A stretch of DNA of 64,000 nucleotides. It comes from Bacteroidota bacterium. Lineage in GTDB: Bacteria > Bacteroidota > Bacteroidia > Chitinophagales > Chitinophagaceae. A model generated the notes under the pieces. The model was not told where the DNA came from. It saw only the letters and a program-made list of their open reading frames with translations, and searched no databases. The stretch covers positions 54,330 to 118,329 of the forward strand of contig CANGFA010000003.1 of the NCBI GenBank assembly GCA_947453145.1, given 5' to 3'. The position numbers and the translations under genes were made by a program. This document shows, piece by piece, positions 53,606 through 64,000 of this stretch. The stretch's first letter is position 1, and the number at the start of each line of letters is the position of its first letter.

Positions 53606-54121
53606 ATGTTGAAACTACACGATTTTATTAGCAAATTAATACTTGACCTAATTGATTGGGTATATCCTTTATTTGGGAAATTCATGCCTATTCATACCTT
53701 TCGATATGCTGCTTGTGGAGGAGGGAATACGGTATTAGACATCTTAGGTTTTTTCTTTTCTTATAATTATTTATTTCACAAGATGCCCATTCACATTGGT
53801 TGGTTAACCATTAGTCCCCATATTGCTTCTTTTATGGTTAGCTTTTGTGTCACTTTCCCAATTGGCTTTTATTTAAGTAGGTATGTTGTTTTCCAAGAAA
53901 CTTCTGTAAAGAAAGCAGAACAATTATTCAAGTATTTTTTTGTGGTTTTGGGCTGTATTCTTTTAAATTATATTTTCCTTAAATTCTTTGTAGACTATTT
54001 AGGTTGGTATGCAACCCCAGCTAAGATTGTGACCACCTTTTTTGTGGTTATCTTTAGCTATACCAGTCAAAAGAATTACACTTTTAAAGCTACCCAGTCA
54101 GGGGATATAGAAGCGATTTAA
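53606..54121 (+). CDS. GtrA-like family membrane protein
   Basis: A 171-residue protein with four predicted transmembrane helices (TVLDILGFFFSYNYLF, HIASFMVSFCVTFPIGFYLS, YFFVVLGCILLNYIFL, IVTTFFVVIFSYTSQKNYTF). The F-x-R-Y-A-x-x-G-G beginning and the final S-Y-x2-Q-K-x-Y-x-F are GtrA-family hallmarks. GtrA proteins flip or assist lipid-linked sugars in surface glycan synthesis. No glycosyltransferase is adjacent. Substrate unknown. Confidence 0.87.
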   Translation: MLKLHDFISKLILDLIDWVYPLFGKFMPIHTFRYAACGGGNTVLDILGFFFSYNYLFHKMPIHIGWLTISPHIASFMVSFCVTFPIGFYLSRYVVFQETSVKKAEQLFKYFFVVLGCILLNYIFLKFFVDYLGWYATPAKIVTTFFVVIFSYTSQKNYTFKATQSGDIEAI

Positions 54122-54230
54122 CTGCCTTTTCTGCCCGCTTATTAATTTATTATGCCAATTTAGGCCTTAATTCAAGGGTAAATACTGCCATTTATGCCAT
54201 TTTTTCACCCAATTTTGGGCTAGGACATTG

Positions 54231-54245
54231 TGGCACAATGATTGC
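54231..54245 (+). promoter_or_regulatory. Sigma-54-type (-24/-12) promoter upstream of dnaK
   Basis: TGGCAC (54231-54236), five bases, TTGC (54242-54245). GG and GC are separated by exactly 10 bases, the strict RpoN spacing. Transcription would start near 54257, about 26 bases before the dnaK ATG. No good TAnnTTTG box lies in this gap. Upstream are a CCTT-AATTC-AAGG inverted repeat and three TGCCA repeats (54150-54210) that could be activator sites. Confidence 0.6.
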
Positions 54246-54282
54246 CTCTTATCAATTAATTAATCATTGAAAATCAATCTTT

Positions 54283-56190
54283 ATGGCAAAAATAATAGGC
54301 ATTGACTTAGGTACCACAAATAGTTGCGTATCAGTTATGGAAGGTGGCGAACCTGTAGTTATCGCAAATGACGAAGGTCGCAGAACCACCCCTTCGGTGG
54401 TAGCTTTTTTAAAGAATGGCGAACGTAAAGTTGGCGATCCTGCAAAAAGACAAGCAATCACAAACCCAGAAAACACGATCTCTAGTGTAAAGCGTTTTAT
54501 GGGTCGTCGTTTTAATGAAGTTACAGAAGAGAAATCTCACTGGAGTTACAAAATAGTACAAGGTGAAAATGATACAGTACGTGTAGACATTGATGGCCGT
54601 ATGTACACACCTCAAGAAATTTCTGCAATGGTTTTACAAAAGATGAAAAAAACTGCAGAAGATTATTTAGGAACGGAAGTGACTGAAGCTGTTATTACGG
54701 TGCCTGCATATTTTAATGATGCACAAAGACAAGCAACAAAAGAAGCTGGTGAAATTGCTGGGTTAACAGTTCGTAGAATTGTGAATGAACCCACAGCTGC
54801 AGCTTTAGCATATGGTTTGGATAAAAAGAATGTAGAGCAAAAAATTGCTGTATTCGATTTAGGTGGTGGAACTTTTGACGTATCTATCTTGGATTTAGGA
54901 GATGGTGTGTTTGAAGTAAAATCTACAAATGGTGATACACACTTAGGTGGTGATGACTTTGATAAAGTAATCATGGACTTTTTAGCCGACGAATTTAAAA
55001 AACAAGAAGCAATTGATTTAAGAAAAGATCCAATGGCTTTACAACGTTTAAAAGAAGCTGCTGAAAAAGCAAAAGTAGAATTAAGTTCATCAACTGAAAC
55101 TGAAATCAACTTACCTTATATTACTGCAGTAGATGGTGTTCCAAAGCACTTAGTATTAAAATTAACAAGAGCGAAATTTGAATCTTTAGCGGATAATTTA
55201 TTTTCACGTTGTATTAAGCCATGTGAAATTGCATTAAAAGATGCAGGTTATTCTATTAGTCAAATTGACGAAGTAATTTTAGTTGGAGGTTCTTCAAGAA
55301 TTCCTAAAGTACAAGAATTAGTAGAGAAGTTTTTTGGTAAAAAACCTAACCGTTCAGTGAACCCAGATGAAGTGGTTGCAATTGGTGCAGGTATTCAAGG
55401 TGCGGTATTAACTGGTGATGTGAAAGACGTTTTATTATTAGACGTTACTCCATTAAACTTAGGTATTGAAACAATGGGTGGAGTAATGACAACTATGATT
55501 GCTTCTAATACAACCATTCCTACTAAGAAAACAGAAGTGTATTCAACAGCTAGCGATAATCAACCTGGTGTACAAATTCATGTATTACAAGGGGAGCGTC
55601 CTATGGCAAATCAAAATAAGAGTTTAGGAATGTTTAACTTGGATGGTATTCCACCAGCTCCAAGAGGCGTTCCTCAAATTGAAGTGACTTTTGATATTGA
55701 TGCGAACGGTATTTTAAACGTAAGCGCAAAAGATAAAGGTACTGGTAAAGAGCAAAAAATCAGAATTGAAGCGGGTAGTGGTTTGACGAAGGAAGAAATT
55801 GAAAAAATGAAAGCCGAAGCAAAAGCTAACGAAGCATCTGATAAAATTGAAAAAGAAAGAGTAGAAAAATTAAACGAAGCCGATAGCCTAATCTTCCAAA
55901 CGGAAAAGCAATTAAAAGAGTTTGGCGATAAAATTTCTGCGGATAAAAAAGCACCAATCGAAGCTGCATTGGAAACTTTAAAGGCTGCTCACCAAGCACA
56001 AGATATTGCGCAAGTGAACACTGCTTTAGAAGCAATGAACGCTGCATGGACTGCTGCTAGTGAAGAAATTTACAAAGCACAAGCCGAAGGCGCTGCTGCA
56101 GGTGCAGCACCTGGCACTGACGCAGGTCAAGCAAACGGTGGTGCGAGCAATGACACTGTTGAAGATGCTCAGTTTGAAGAAGTGAAGTAA
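54283..56190 (+). CDS. dnaK: Chaperone protein DnaK (Hsp70)
   Basis: A 635-residue chaperone. The nucleotide-binding domain begins [12 protein letters not shown] and has [35 protein letters not shown] and [11 protein letters not shown]. The linker and substrate-binding domain follow ([19 protein letters not shown]). The C-terminus is disordered and Gly/Ala-rich, ending with an acidic [10 protein letters not shown] resembling the EEVK/EEVD tail. grpE and dnaJ are not adjacent. It is a single gene behind a sigma-54-like promoter and ended by a strong hairpin. Confidence 0.98.
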   Translation: MAKIIGIDLGTTNSCVSVMEGGEPVVIANDEGRRTTPSVVAFLKNGERKVGDPAKRQAITNPENTISSVKRFMGRRFNEVTEEKSHWSYKIVQGENDTVRVDIDGRMYTPQEISAMVLQKMKKTAEDYLGTEVTEAVITVPAYFNDAQRQATKEAGEIAGLTVRRIVNEPTAAALAYGLDKKNVEQKIAVFDLGGGTFDVSILDLGDGVFEVKSTNGDTHLGGDDFDKVIMDFLADEFKKQEAIDLRKDPMALQRLKEAAEKAKVELSSSTETEINLPYITAVDGVPKHLVLKLTRAKFESLADNLFSRCIKPCEIALKDAGYSISQIDEVILVGGSSRIPKVQELVEKFFGKKPNRSVNPDEVVAIGAGIQGAVLTGDVKDVLLLDVTPLNLGIETMGGVMTTMIASNTTIPTKKTEVYSTASDNQPGVQIHVLQGERPMANQNKSLGMFNLDGIPPAPRGVPQIEVTFDIDANGILNVSAKDKGTGKEQKIRIEAGSGLTKEEIEKMKAEAKANEASDKIEKERVEKLNEADSLIFQTEKQLKEFGDKISADKKAPIEAALETLKAAHQAQDIAQVNTALEAMNAAWTAASEEIYKAQAEGAAAGAAPGTDAGQANGGASNDTVEDAQFEEVK

Positions 56191-56230
56191 GAGTTAGGTT
56201 TAACCCTTTATTTGATAAGGTTTTAAGTGA

Positions 56231-56255
56231 GCCCTCCGGAAACGGGGGGCTTTTT
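56231..56255 (+). terminator. Terminator of dnaK
   Basis: An 8-bp GC-rich stem (GCCCTCCG 56231-56238, CGGGGGGC 56243-56250; one G-T pair), GAAA tetraloop, five T. Confidence 0.92.
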
Positions 56256-56304
56256 AGTTAAATTCTCTTCATAATTTCATGTAATTCATAACCTAATATT
56301 TCAA

Positions 56305-56312
56305 TATCTTTA
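56305..56312 (+). promoter_or_regulatory. -7 box for the O-antigen-ligase-like gene
   Basis: TATCTTTA is one base off TAnnTTTG, 21 bases before the ATG at 56334. Confidence 0.35.
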
Positions 56313-56333
56313 GCGTTCAAAATTTGGTTGTTA

Positions 56334-58721
56334 ATGAAGAAAAATAACAATATACGTGAAGCCGCTGCGACGAATATAAAACAACAAACCGAAAAGAGCG
56401 TAGGCCCACAATTTAGTGAGTATCTGTCCATTATTTTCACTGCCTTATACCTGCTTGTGCATTTTGTGTCCGATTGGGGTGGTGCTGATGTAATGGGGGC
56501 GCAATGGTTATTCACTGGCACCCTGGATTTAGTTGTTTTGGGGTATATTATTTTTAACGCTAAACAGTATAAGGAAGCTATTGAAAGGGTTTCCCAACAC
56601 AGATTTACTTTGTTGTATACCTTTTTTGTATTGTGGGCATTGGGCTCTTATTTTTACGCGATTAATCCTACCGAATCCTTAGTTTGTTTGGGACGCTTGG
56701 CATCTACTTTTATTATCTTTTTTAATCTCTCTATTTTATTTTATAAAAAAAATTATCAATGGATTTTTCAAATAGTTGCCTATCTCGTTACAGCAATATT
56801 GATTTATGATGCAATTTTTGTATTGTCTAATTTCTCAAAGAATTTAGATGAGATGAATTTGGATCAGAACATACTCTCACTTATGGGCAACCATGGCAAT
56901 AAGAACGTAATGGCCGCGAGCTTAGTGATAAAAATTCCTTTTTGCTTATACGTTGTATTGAATAGTAAAATTGGAGGTAAAGTGATTGGTGTTGTAGGGT
57001 TACTTTTAGGTTTTATTAGTTTATTTGTATTGAACACCCGATCCACATTTGTTGCGATTATCTTAATTGGACTAATACATATTTTATTTACCATTTTTAC
57101 CCTAGGAAAAAAACAGATCAATAGGATTCTTGTCCGTGTTGCATTTTTCATTTTTCCATTAGTGGTATCTTATTTTGCTGCGAATGCATTGTTGAAAAAC
57201 GCCTTAAGTATGCAAGATACAGCTGGTGGCTATGGCACCATTGAATCGAGATTAAAAACAATTAATATTAAAGATAATGAAAGTAGTCGTATTCATTTAT
57301 GGGGCACCGCTTTTGATTATTTTAAAAAACATCCCATTATTGGAGGTGGTTATGGTAACTGGAAATTAGCTTCTATCCCTTATGAGAAGTCAGTTGCCAA
57401 CGAATTATTTGTGCCTTATCACTCACATAACGATTTTATTGAGAACGCTGCTGATTTAGGATTGTTAGGAGGGTTGGCCTACCTAGGATTATTTGCCATC
57501 CTTTTTATTTTTACCATTCAAGCTTTTATAAAGCCAAAGTATCAAAAATATCGTGAACTCATTGGCATCGCGTTTTTAGGAATTACCTGTTATTTTGTGG
57601 ATGCTCTTTTAAATTTCCCTGCAGAAAGGCCTGCTATGCAAACCATGTTTACTGTTTCTAGTGCTTTGGTGCTTGCTCCTTATTTTTTAGTATCGCATAC
57701 AGAAGCTATTAATAGGAAGCTTACTTCTTTTATATCCAATTTGTATTTTGTTATCGCCTTATTGTTAATTGTCCCTTCTATATATATTGCGAGTCAAGTT
57801 TATGCGTCATTTAAAATACAAAAATATGTAATGGGGGAAATTAATGCGAATCCAGTGTATGCCACCGACTCAGTGACTTTATTACCCAATATACCCAATT
57901 TGTCAACCTCAGCCTTACCTGTTAGGGCTTTAATTGCTAGATATTATATAAGAGATAAGAATTATCCAGCAGCTATTAAATTATTAAAAGAAAGTTATAA
58001 GGACAATCCTTTCATTCATTACAACGACTTTTTATTAACCAGTGTATATGCCTCCTTAAATAATTACGATAGTACTTTGTATTATGCAAAGTTGGCTTAT
58101 TACAATTGGCCTAGAGCAACTAGTTATTATAAGAACATGATGTTTGCTGCTGTTCGTAAAAAAGATACAATTGAATTAAATAAAGCTTTTGATACTTCGG
58201 TTAAATATTCAAATACTGCATTAACTTATGAGGAGTATGTAAAAGCAAGTTTTGAACTCAAAAGTAAAACCCTTGCTCAACTTAATACTTTGTTAGATAT
58301 TGCATCGAAAAAATTTCCAAAAGAAGATTTTAATAATACAAGAGCACTTATCAATAGCAATGGTTTGGTTGCGCCAACTACCAATCAATTTGCGGTAATA
58401 GGATTACAAAATTTTCAAAAAGGGAAGTTTTTAGAAGCTGCTGAAAACTATAAACAAGCCATTCAACTAGAACCAAATAATTATACGCATTATGAAAATG
58501 TGGGCATTTGCTTGTATTCAGCTAAAAATTTCACGGATTGCATTTTTTATTTTGACAAAGCATCTGGTTTCAAAGAAAACAATACCGGTAAATCACAATT
58601 TTATAAAGGACTTTCGTTAATTAATTCGGGTAAAAAAGACCAAGCTTGTTCTGCTTTAAATGTAGCAAAAGCAAAAGGGTATACCGAAGCGGATAAGTTC
58701 ATTAAATCCAATTGTCAATAA
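56334..58721 (+). CDS. O-antigen ligase/Wzy-like membrane protein with C-terminal TPR repeats
   Basis: A 795-residue protein. The N-terminal ~460 residues hold about 12 transmembrane segments. The Wzy_C/WaaL-type periplasmic loop is recognised by SRIHLWGTAFDYFKKHPIIGGGYGNWK and HSHNDFIENAADLGLLGG. After a last helix (~470-490) the remainder is soluble, ending in TPR repeats (FQKGKFLEAAENYKQAIQLE, YENVGICLYSAKNFTDCIFYF, FYKGLSLINSGKKDQACSAL). Such proteins polymerise or ligate surface glycans, or in some cases glycosylate proteins. The target is unknown and no polysaccharide cluster is adjacent. I chose ATG 56334 over a TTG at 56328. Confidence 0.85.
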   Translation: MKKNNNIREAAATNIKQQTEKSVGPQFSEYLSIIFTALYLLVHFVSDWGGADVMGAQWLFTGTLDLVVLGYIIFNAKQYKEAIERVSQHRFTLLYTFFVLWALGSYFYAINPTESLVCLGRLASTFIIFFNLSILFYKKNYQWIFQIVAYLVTAILIYDAIFVLSNFSKNLDEMNLDQNILSLMGNHGNKNVMAASLVIKIPFCLYVVLNSKIGGKVIGVVGLLLGFISLFVLNTRSTFVAIILIGLIHILFTIFTLGKKQINRILVRVAFFIFPLVVSYFAANALLKNALSMQDTAGGYGTIESRLKTINIKDNESSRIHLWGTAFDYFKKHPIIGGGYGNWKLASIPYEKSVANELFVPYHSHNDFIENAADLGLLGGLAYLGLFAILFIFTIQAFIKPKYQKYRELIGIAFLGITCYFVDALLNFPAERPAMQTMFTVSSALVLAPYFLVSHTEAINRKLTSFISNLYFVIALLLIVPSIYIASQVYASFKIQKYVMGEINANPVYATDSVTLLPNIPNLSTSALPVRALIARYYIRDKNYPAAIKLLKESYKDNPFIHYNDFLLTSVYASLNNYDSTLYYAKLAYYNWPRATSYYKNMMFAAVRKKDTIELNKAFDTSVKYSNTALTYEEYVKASFELKSKTLAQLNTLLDIASKKFPKEDFNNTRALINSNGLVAPTTNQFAVIGLQNFQKGKFLEAAENYKQAIQLEPNNYTHYENVGICLYSAKNFTDCIFYFDKASGFKENNTGKSQFYKGLSLINSGKKDQACSALNVAKAKGYTEADKFIKSNCQ

Positions 58722-58752
58722 TTACGTACTTTCGCGCATTATAATTCAAAAA

Positions 58753-59202
58753 ATGAAGCGAATTGAACGCCATAGAGCCATCCTAGGAGTAGACGATAAA
58801 GCTACTTTAAGTGATTTAAAAAAAGTATATCGTAAAATTATGATGGAATGGCATCCTGATAAATTTCAGGATAGTGAGGAGTCCAAGAAAATGGCGGAAG
58901 AGAAATCTACAAAATTAATTGCTTCCTATCATTTTTTAGTGAGTGTGCATGCCGAGACGCATGCTGCCACTAAAACAGAATATACTGCTACAATCACAGA
59001 AGCAAGTATTGACGATTTTGAATTTAAATCTGAAATTCTACGTGTTGTTTTTTCTGATGGCAATGAATATGAATATTATGGGGTACCCAAAGCGATTTAT
59101 GTAAAATTGGTAAATTCCGATACCCCCGATCGCTTCGCACGTAGACATATTTACGAAAACTTTTTATACCGTAGTACCAGTAAAATAGTGGGCGATAACT
59201 AG
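58753..59202 (+). CDS. J-domain protein fused to a KTSC domain
   Basis: A 149-residue protein with two parts. Residues ~1-65 form a J domain: RAILGVDDKATLSDLKKVYRKIMMEWHPDKFQ contains the HPD tripeptide needed to stimulate DnaK ATPase. Residues ~95-145 (ILRVVFSDGNEYEYYGVPKAIYVKLVNSDTPDRFARRHIYENF) match the KTSC domain, also found near lysyl-tRNA synthetase C-termini and alone. No zinc finger or client-binding domain is present. dnaK lies 2.6 kb upstream on the same strand with one gene between, so a functional link is plausible but unproven. Confidence 0.85.
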   Translation: MKRIERHRAILGVDDKATLSDLKKVYRKIMMEWHPDKFQDSEESKKMAEEKSTKLIASYHFLVSVHAETHAATKTEYTATITEASIDDFEFKSEILRVVFSDGNEYEYYGVPKAIYVKLVNSDTPDRFARRHIYENFLYRSTSKIVGDN

Positions 59203-59276
59203 TACAAGCGTTATTTCTGTTTAATTACTTAATTTATATTACACATATTACTTAAACAGTGATTTTTTCCGTCTAA

Positions 59277-61547
<2,271 letters not shown>

Positions 61548-61595
61548 TCATATAATTATTATTTTTACTATATTGTAGTATAAAATATAATTTTT

Positions 61596-62420
61596 ATGAA
61601 ATCCAAAATTATAATTGCAGTGGCTTTGTTTGTAACCATTCAAGCCACTGCTCAATTTAATACTTTTCGTGGCGCCGGTTTTGAAGTAAATTATCCTGCT
61701 AGTTTTAAAGCACATGGTGCACCAGGTTCTTTAGAGTTGAACCTTGAAAGTGTTTTCTTTACTTCGCCTGATAATTTGGTTGAGTTTTATATTTTCTCTC
61801 CAATACATAAAGGAGGAGTTGCAAATGATATTGCGTTAAAAGCAAATGAAAAATTAGCTCCAGGTGAAGTTTCAAATGGCAAAACAACCATTGCAAAGTA
61901 TTGGACCATTATTGCCAAAGACAATAGTTACGAAAGAACTTACCAGGAATCCATTGATGTAAAAACAGGAGACAATTGGGTGATTGGATTAAAGTATAAA
62001 AACCAAGCAGCGTTTAATAAATACAGAAACGAATATTTAGCTTTTAAGAAATCTTATCATAAAACAGGATCTGGTAATGCATCTCAGTCAACTGCTTCAA
62101 TACCAAAACTAAATGCAAGTTTCGGTTATGAGGAAAAGGATGATGAACAAACAGGAGGCTCATTAACTACGGTTTATTTATTATTTAATAGCAACAAATA
62201 TAAGCTGGGTACCATTCATGGTTCTGGTGATAATATTGACAAATCAGATTTTCTTAGCAAGAAAATTCCTGCATCTGCAATAGCTGCTTGTGGTGCTTGG
62301 TATGCAGGTTCAGGTTCCTACTATTATATCATTCAAAAAGGCACTAAAATTGTATTATACCAAGGTTATAATGGGGAAGAAGATCCAAATATTAGTTGGC
62401 AAAAAGTAAAAGAATTCTAA
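61596..62420 (+). CDS. Secreted protein of unknown function
   Basis: A 274-residue exported protein with signal peptide (MKSKIIIAVALFVTIQATAQ). The first domain (~25-150) is beta-rich (GAGFEVNYPASFKAHG, EFYIFSPIHKGG, and NWVIGLKYKNQAAFNKY). A Ser/Thr-rich linker (SGNASQSTAS) leads to a second domain (~170-274) with a YYYIIQKGTKIVLYQGYN ending. I do not recognise a family with known activity. It starts 48 bases after katG and converges on the amidase gene, overlapping it by four bases. Confidence 0.7.
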   Translation: MKSKIIIAVALFVTIQATAQFNTFRGAGFEVNYPASFKAHGAPGSLELNLESVFFTSPDNLVEFYIFSPIHKGGVANDIALKANEKLAPGEVSNGKTTIAKYWTIIAKDNSYERTYQESIDVKTGDNWVIGLKYKNQAAFNKYRNEYLAFKKSYHKTGSGNASQSTASIPKLNASFGYEEKDDEQTGGSLTTVYLLFNSNKYKLGTIHGSGDNIDKSDFLSKKIPASAIAACGAWYAGSGSYYYIIQKGTKIVLYQGYNGEEDPNISWQKVKEF

Positions 62421-63097
62421 GGATTAGATTTAAGATTTAAATCTTTGGTTAGTGCTCTTACGCCTTCCATAAATTTCTTGCCAGGGTCACTTTTATAAGT
62501 AATATATTTTGGATCGGTTTCTTTCCAAAGTGCCGTGTTTTTAAATGCAGTGTATTCAGAATGGCCAATAAGGTATTCAATTTTATATTTCTTAGCTAAG
62601 TGTCTTACAAGGCCAGCATTGGCAATAACTTGTTCTTCCGTTAATGGATTTTTATCGCTTCCAATATTTTCTACACCAATTGCGCAATAATTTAAACCAA
62701 TTGCGTGTCTTGCTAAATAGTTATCCGGCATCAGTTGATAAATTTTTCCATCTCTATCAATTAAAAATTGAGAACCTACATTTAAGGCACTTACTCTTTT
62801 ATTAATGGCTCTGCTGTCCTCAATGGTTGGGCTATTAAAATAGTCATGTATACTTTTAATAGTTCCTCCGTCGGTAAAATGCAATACAATCATCACAGGT
62901 TTAATAACCGGAGTGCTTTGTGTTATACCGTGTCTGTTTTTTAAATATTCAATGCTTAAATCGGTTCGCTCTTTTGAATAATTAATAGGGAGTTGAATAA
63001 TGTTTATAGCAGTATCATTTACATTACTTGTTGCAAATAAAGCGTTGCTTGAAAAAGCAAGTATGAATATTAAAAGTAGTTGGGTTAATTTTTGCAC
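62417..63097 (-). CDS. N-acetylmuramoyl-L-alanine amidase (Amidase_2/PGRP fold), exported
   Basis: A 226-residue protein with a signal peptide (MQKLTQLLLIFILAFSSNALFA). The amidase_2 fold shows zinc ligands His73 (IVLHFTD), His179 (LIGHSEY) and Asp204 (KSDPGKKF), with QFLIDRDGKIYQLMPD and AIGLNYCAIGVENIG between them. It should cut the bond between muramic acid and the stem peptide in the periplasm, either in cell-wall turnover or on foreign murein. AmpD-like proteins are similar, but the signal peptide argues for an exported role. Confidence 0.9.
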   Translation of the reverse strand: MQKLTQLLLIFILAFSSNALFATSNVNDTAINIIQLPINYSKERTDLSIEYLKNRHGITQSTPVIKPVMIVLHFTDGGTIKSIHDYFNSPTIEDSRAINKRVSALNVGSQFLIDRDGKIYQLMPDNYLARHAIGLNYCAIGVENIGSDKNPLTEEQVIANAGLVRHLAKKYKIEYLIGHSEYTAFKNTALWKETDPKYITYKSDPGKKFMEGVRALTKDLNLKSNP

Positions 63098-63132
63098 TTG
63101 TATCTTTTTATTATATTTTTTGGTTTATCTAA

Positions 63133-63579
63133 TTAAAATCGCTTTCTGCCAGCTTCATCAAATATATTAATGGGGGCTCTAGGATGCCTAGAACTAATAC
63201 CGTAATTGCAAGCATCCGTAGGAAAAATACATTGGTCTTCAATAAACCATTTCCCACCTCTATTTACAAATAAGGCGCCCACATAGCAACAGTCATGACT
63301 TTCATCTTGTGGGAAAACAATTTCTCTTCCGTCTTTACGTTCTGCTTTTCCTGTAAAATAAGCATAGCCGCCACCTACTTTAAAATGATTTACAACGTAA
63401 ATAAATTCTTGTTTATACCAAGTATACATTTCCGATCTTAATAAATCAAGCATCATGGTTCTATCCTTTTCGTTAGCAGCATTCCTTACCTTAAAATCAT
63501 AAATCATTTGAGCGTTTGTAGCAGTATTCATGAAAAACAAAAAAGCTATTAAGCTTAAAATAATGCGTATTTTTTGCAT
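63133..63579 (-). CDS. Small secreted cysteine-containing protein of unknown function
   Basis: A 148-residue exported protein with signal peptide (MQKIRIILSLIAFLFFMNTATNA). The mature part contains four cysteines: a vicinal pair in ESHDCCYVGALF, then QCIFPTDACNYG, which could form two disulfides. The segment GGGYAYFTGKAERKDG and WFIEDQCIF suggest a small NTF2/SnoaL-like or SH3-like beta fold, but I cannot assign it. It is 35 bases upstream of the amidase gene on the same strand, so the two may be co-transcribed. Confidence 0.7.
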   Translation of the reverse strand: MQKIRIILSLIAFLFFMNTATNAQMIYDFKVRNAANEKDRTMMLDLLRSEMYTWYKQEFIYVVNHFKVGGGYAYFTGKAERKDGREIVFPQDESHDCCYVGALFVNRGGKWFIEDQCIFPTDACNYGISSRHPRAPINIFDEAGRKRF

Positions 63580-63625
63580 AAGATTATATTATTTATAATG
63601 TGAATATATGAAAAAAATGTGTTTC

Positions 63626-64000
63626 TTTCAGGACTCCCTCGTCCTTCGGACTCGGAGTTCCTTCAATAGTCGGGCGTACCCAAACCCTATTTCAGGACTC
63701 CCTCGTCCTTCGGACTCGGAGTTCCTTCAATAGTCGGGCGTACCCGAAACCTATTTCAGGACTCCCTCGTCCTTCGGACTCGGAGTTCCTTCAATAGTCG
63801 GGCGTACCCAAACCCTTTCAACAAATCACTTCGTGCTTTGTTGGGGACTGCCGACTCACTGCGTTCGTCGTCTTCCCTTACTTCAACGAGGGGCGTACCC
63901 AAACCCTATTTCAGGACTCCCTCGTCCTTCGGACTCGGAGTTCCTTCAATAGTCGGGCGTACCCAAACCCTTTCAACAAATCACTTCGTGCTTTGTTGGG
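63626..64000. repeat. Array of modular palindromic repeats joined by GCGTACCCAAA
   Basis: A dense repeat array runs off the right edge. Module A, of 64 bases, starts at 63626, 63690, 63754 and 63909. Each copy is a long imperfect hairpin: CCCTATT...AATAG-TC-GGG outside, GGACTCC/GGAGTTCC in the middle, and GTCC-TTC-GGAC at the tip. Module B (63813-63844, and cut off from 63968) is CCC-TTT-CAACAAA...TTTGTTG-GGG. Module C (63842-63892) is less regular. Linkers GCGTACCCAAA occur at 63674, 63738 (one change), 63802, 63893 and 63957. Sixty-four is not a multiple of three and no open frame persists, so the array is non-coding. The related copy near 41702 shows that it is a dispersed family. Confidence 0.88.

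Noticed and set aside
54663-55109. Minus-strand open frame inside dnaK
   Set aside because: It is a low-complexity Ser/Lys-rich antisense reading of conserved dnaK codons.
59093-59106. Extra copy of the GTACCCAAA linker
   Set aside because: GGGGTACCCAAAGCG occurs in the J-domain/KTSC gene, where it encodes the conserved G-V-P-K; no hairpin flanks it, so chance is the best explanation.
63626-64000. CRISPR array
   Set aside because: The repeats are long and palindromic, the segments between them are repeated rather than unique, spacing is uneven where modules B and C intervene, and no cas genes are present.

Overview
The window is AT-rich, densely packed bacterial chromosome with about 60 protein genes, one tRNA gene, few gaps and no prophage, insertion sequence or CRISPR array. 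It points to Bacteroidota, most likely Chitinophagaceae. The supporting signs are many start-proximal TAnnTTTG -7 boxes (several with a TTG/TTTG box 18-20 bases upstream), few Shine-Dalgarno sequences, families typical of the phylum (DUF2911, DUF3810, DUF6580, a SusA-like amylase, a DUF5684-like signal peptidase) and a cysteine-free ribosomal protein L32. A Sediminibacterium-like genus is plausible but not shown.

Layout. 1-4150: end of pdhB, signal peptidase I, cytidine deaminase, and ogt overlapping a SirB1-like gene. 4346-9000: desaturase, topA, alpha/beta hydrolase. 9048-11762: ferredoxin, iscX, kdsC, UbiA-type prenyltransferase, maf. 11809-15911: OsmC protein, lipA, and a sugar symporter plus ROK sugar kinase operon. 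16061-23914: a glycogen/maltodextrin operon (glgA, glgC, SLC45-like transporter, periplasmic GH13 amylase, glgB). 23980-32525: coiled-coil membrane protein, holA, ribF, purM, ftsE, smc. 32615-38622: small membrane protein, smpB, accD, fba, a cystathionine beta-synthase-like gene, and the DUF177-rpmF-plsX operon. 38706-41618: DUF3810 protein, dcd, 4'-phosphopantetheinyl transferase, an unknown. 41619-42000: hairpin-rich intergenic region with tRNA-Leu(GAG). 42001-47084: DUF2911 protein, xerD, YkgJ- and YraN-family proteins, manA, DUF6580 protein, rnhA. 47246-54121: malQ with tandem CBM20 domains, a dipeptide epimerase, trmH, argS, a GtrA-like protein. 54283-63579: dnaK, an O-antigen-ligase-like TPR protein, a J-domain/KTSC protein, katG and three secreted proteins. 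63626-64000: an array of palindromic repeats that runs off the end of the window.

Carbon storage is the clearest shared theme. The symporter and ROK kinase would bring in and phosphorylate glucose. GlgC, GlgA and GlgB make branched glycogen. The periplasmic amylase and SLC45-like transporter would supply oligosaccharides, and MalQ, 23 kb away, would rework maltodextrins. ManA and class II aldolase link to glycolysis. Lipid and envelope genes (accD, plsX, desaturase, kdsC, UbiA, Wzy-like) are scattered.

The least explained parts are non-coding. The first is a family of modular hairpins joined by GCGTACCCAAA, found beside the tRNA and at the right edge. The second is a sigma-54-type promoter before dnaK. 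The third is a set of terminator/promoter overlaps at smpB, tRNA-Leu and lepB. All statements about homology rest on motif recognition by eye; no search was run.
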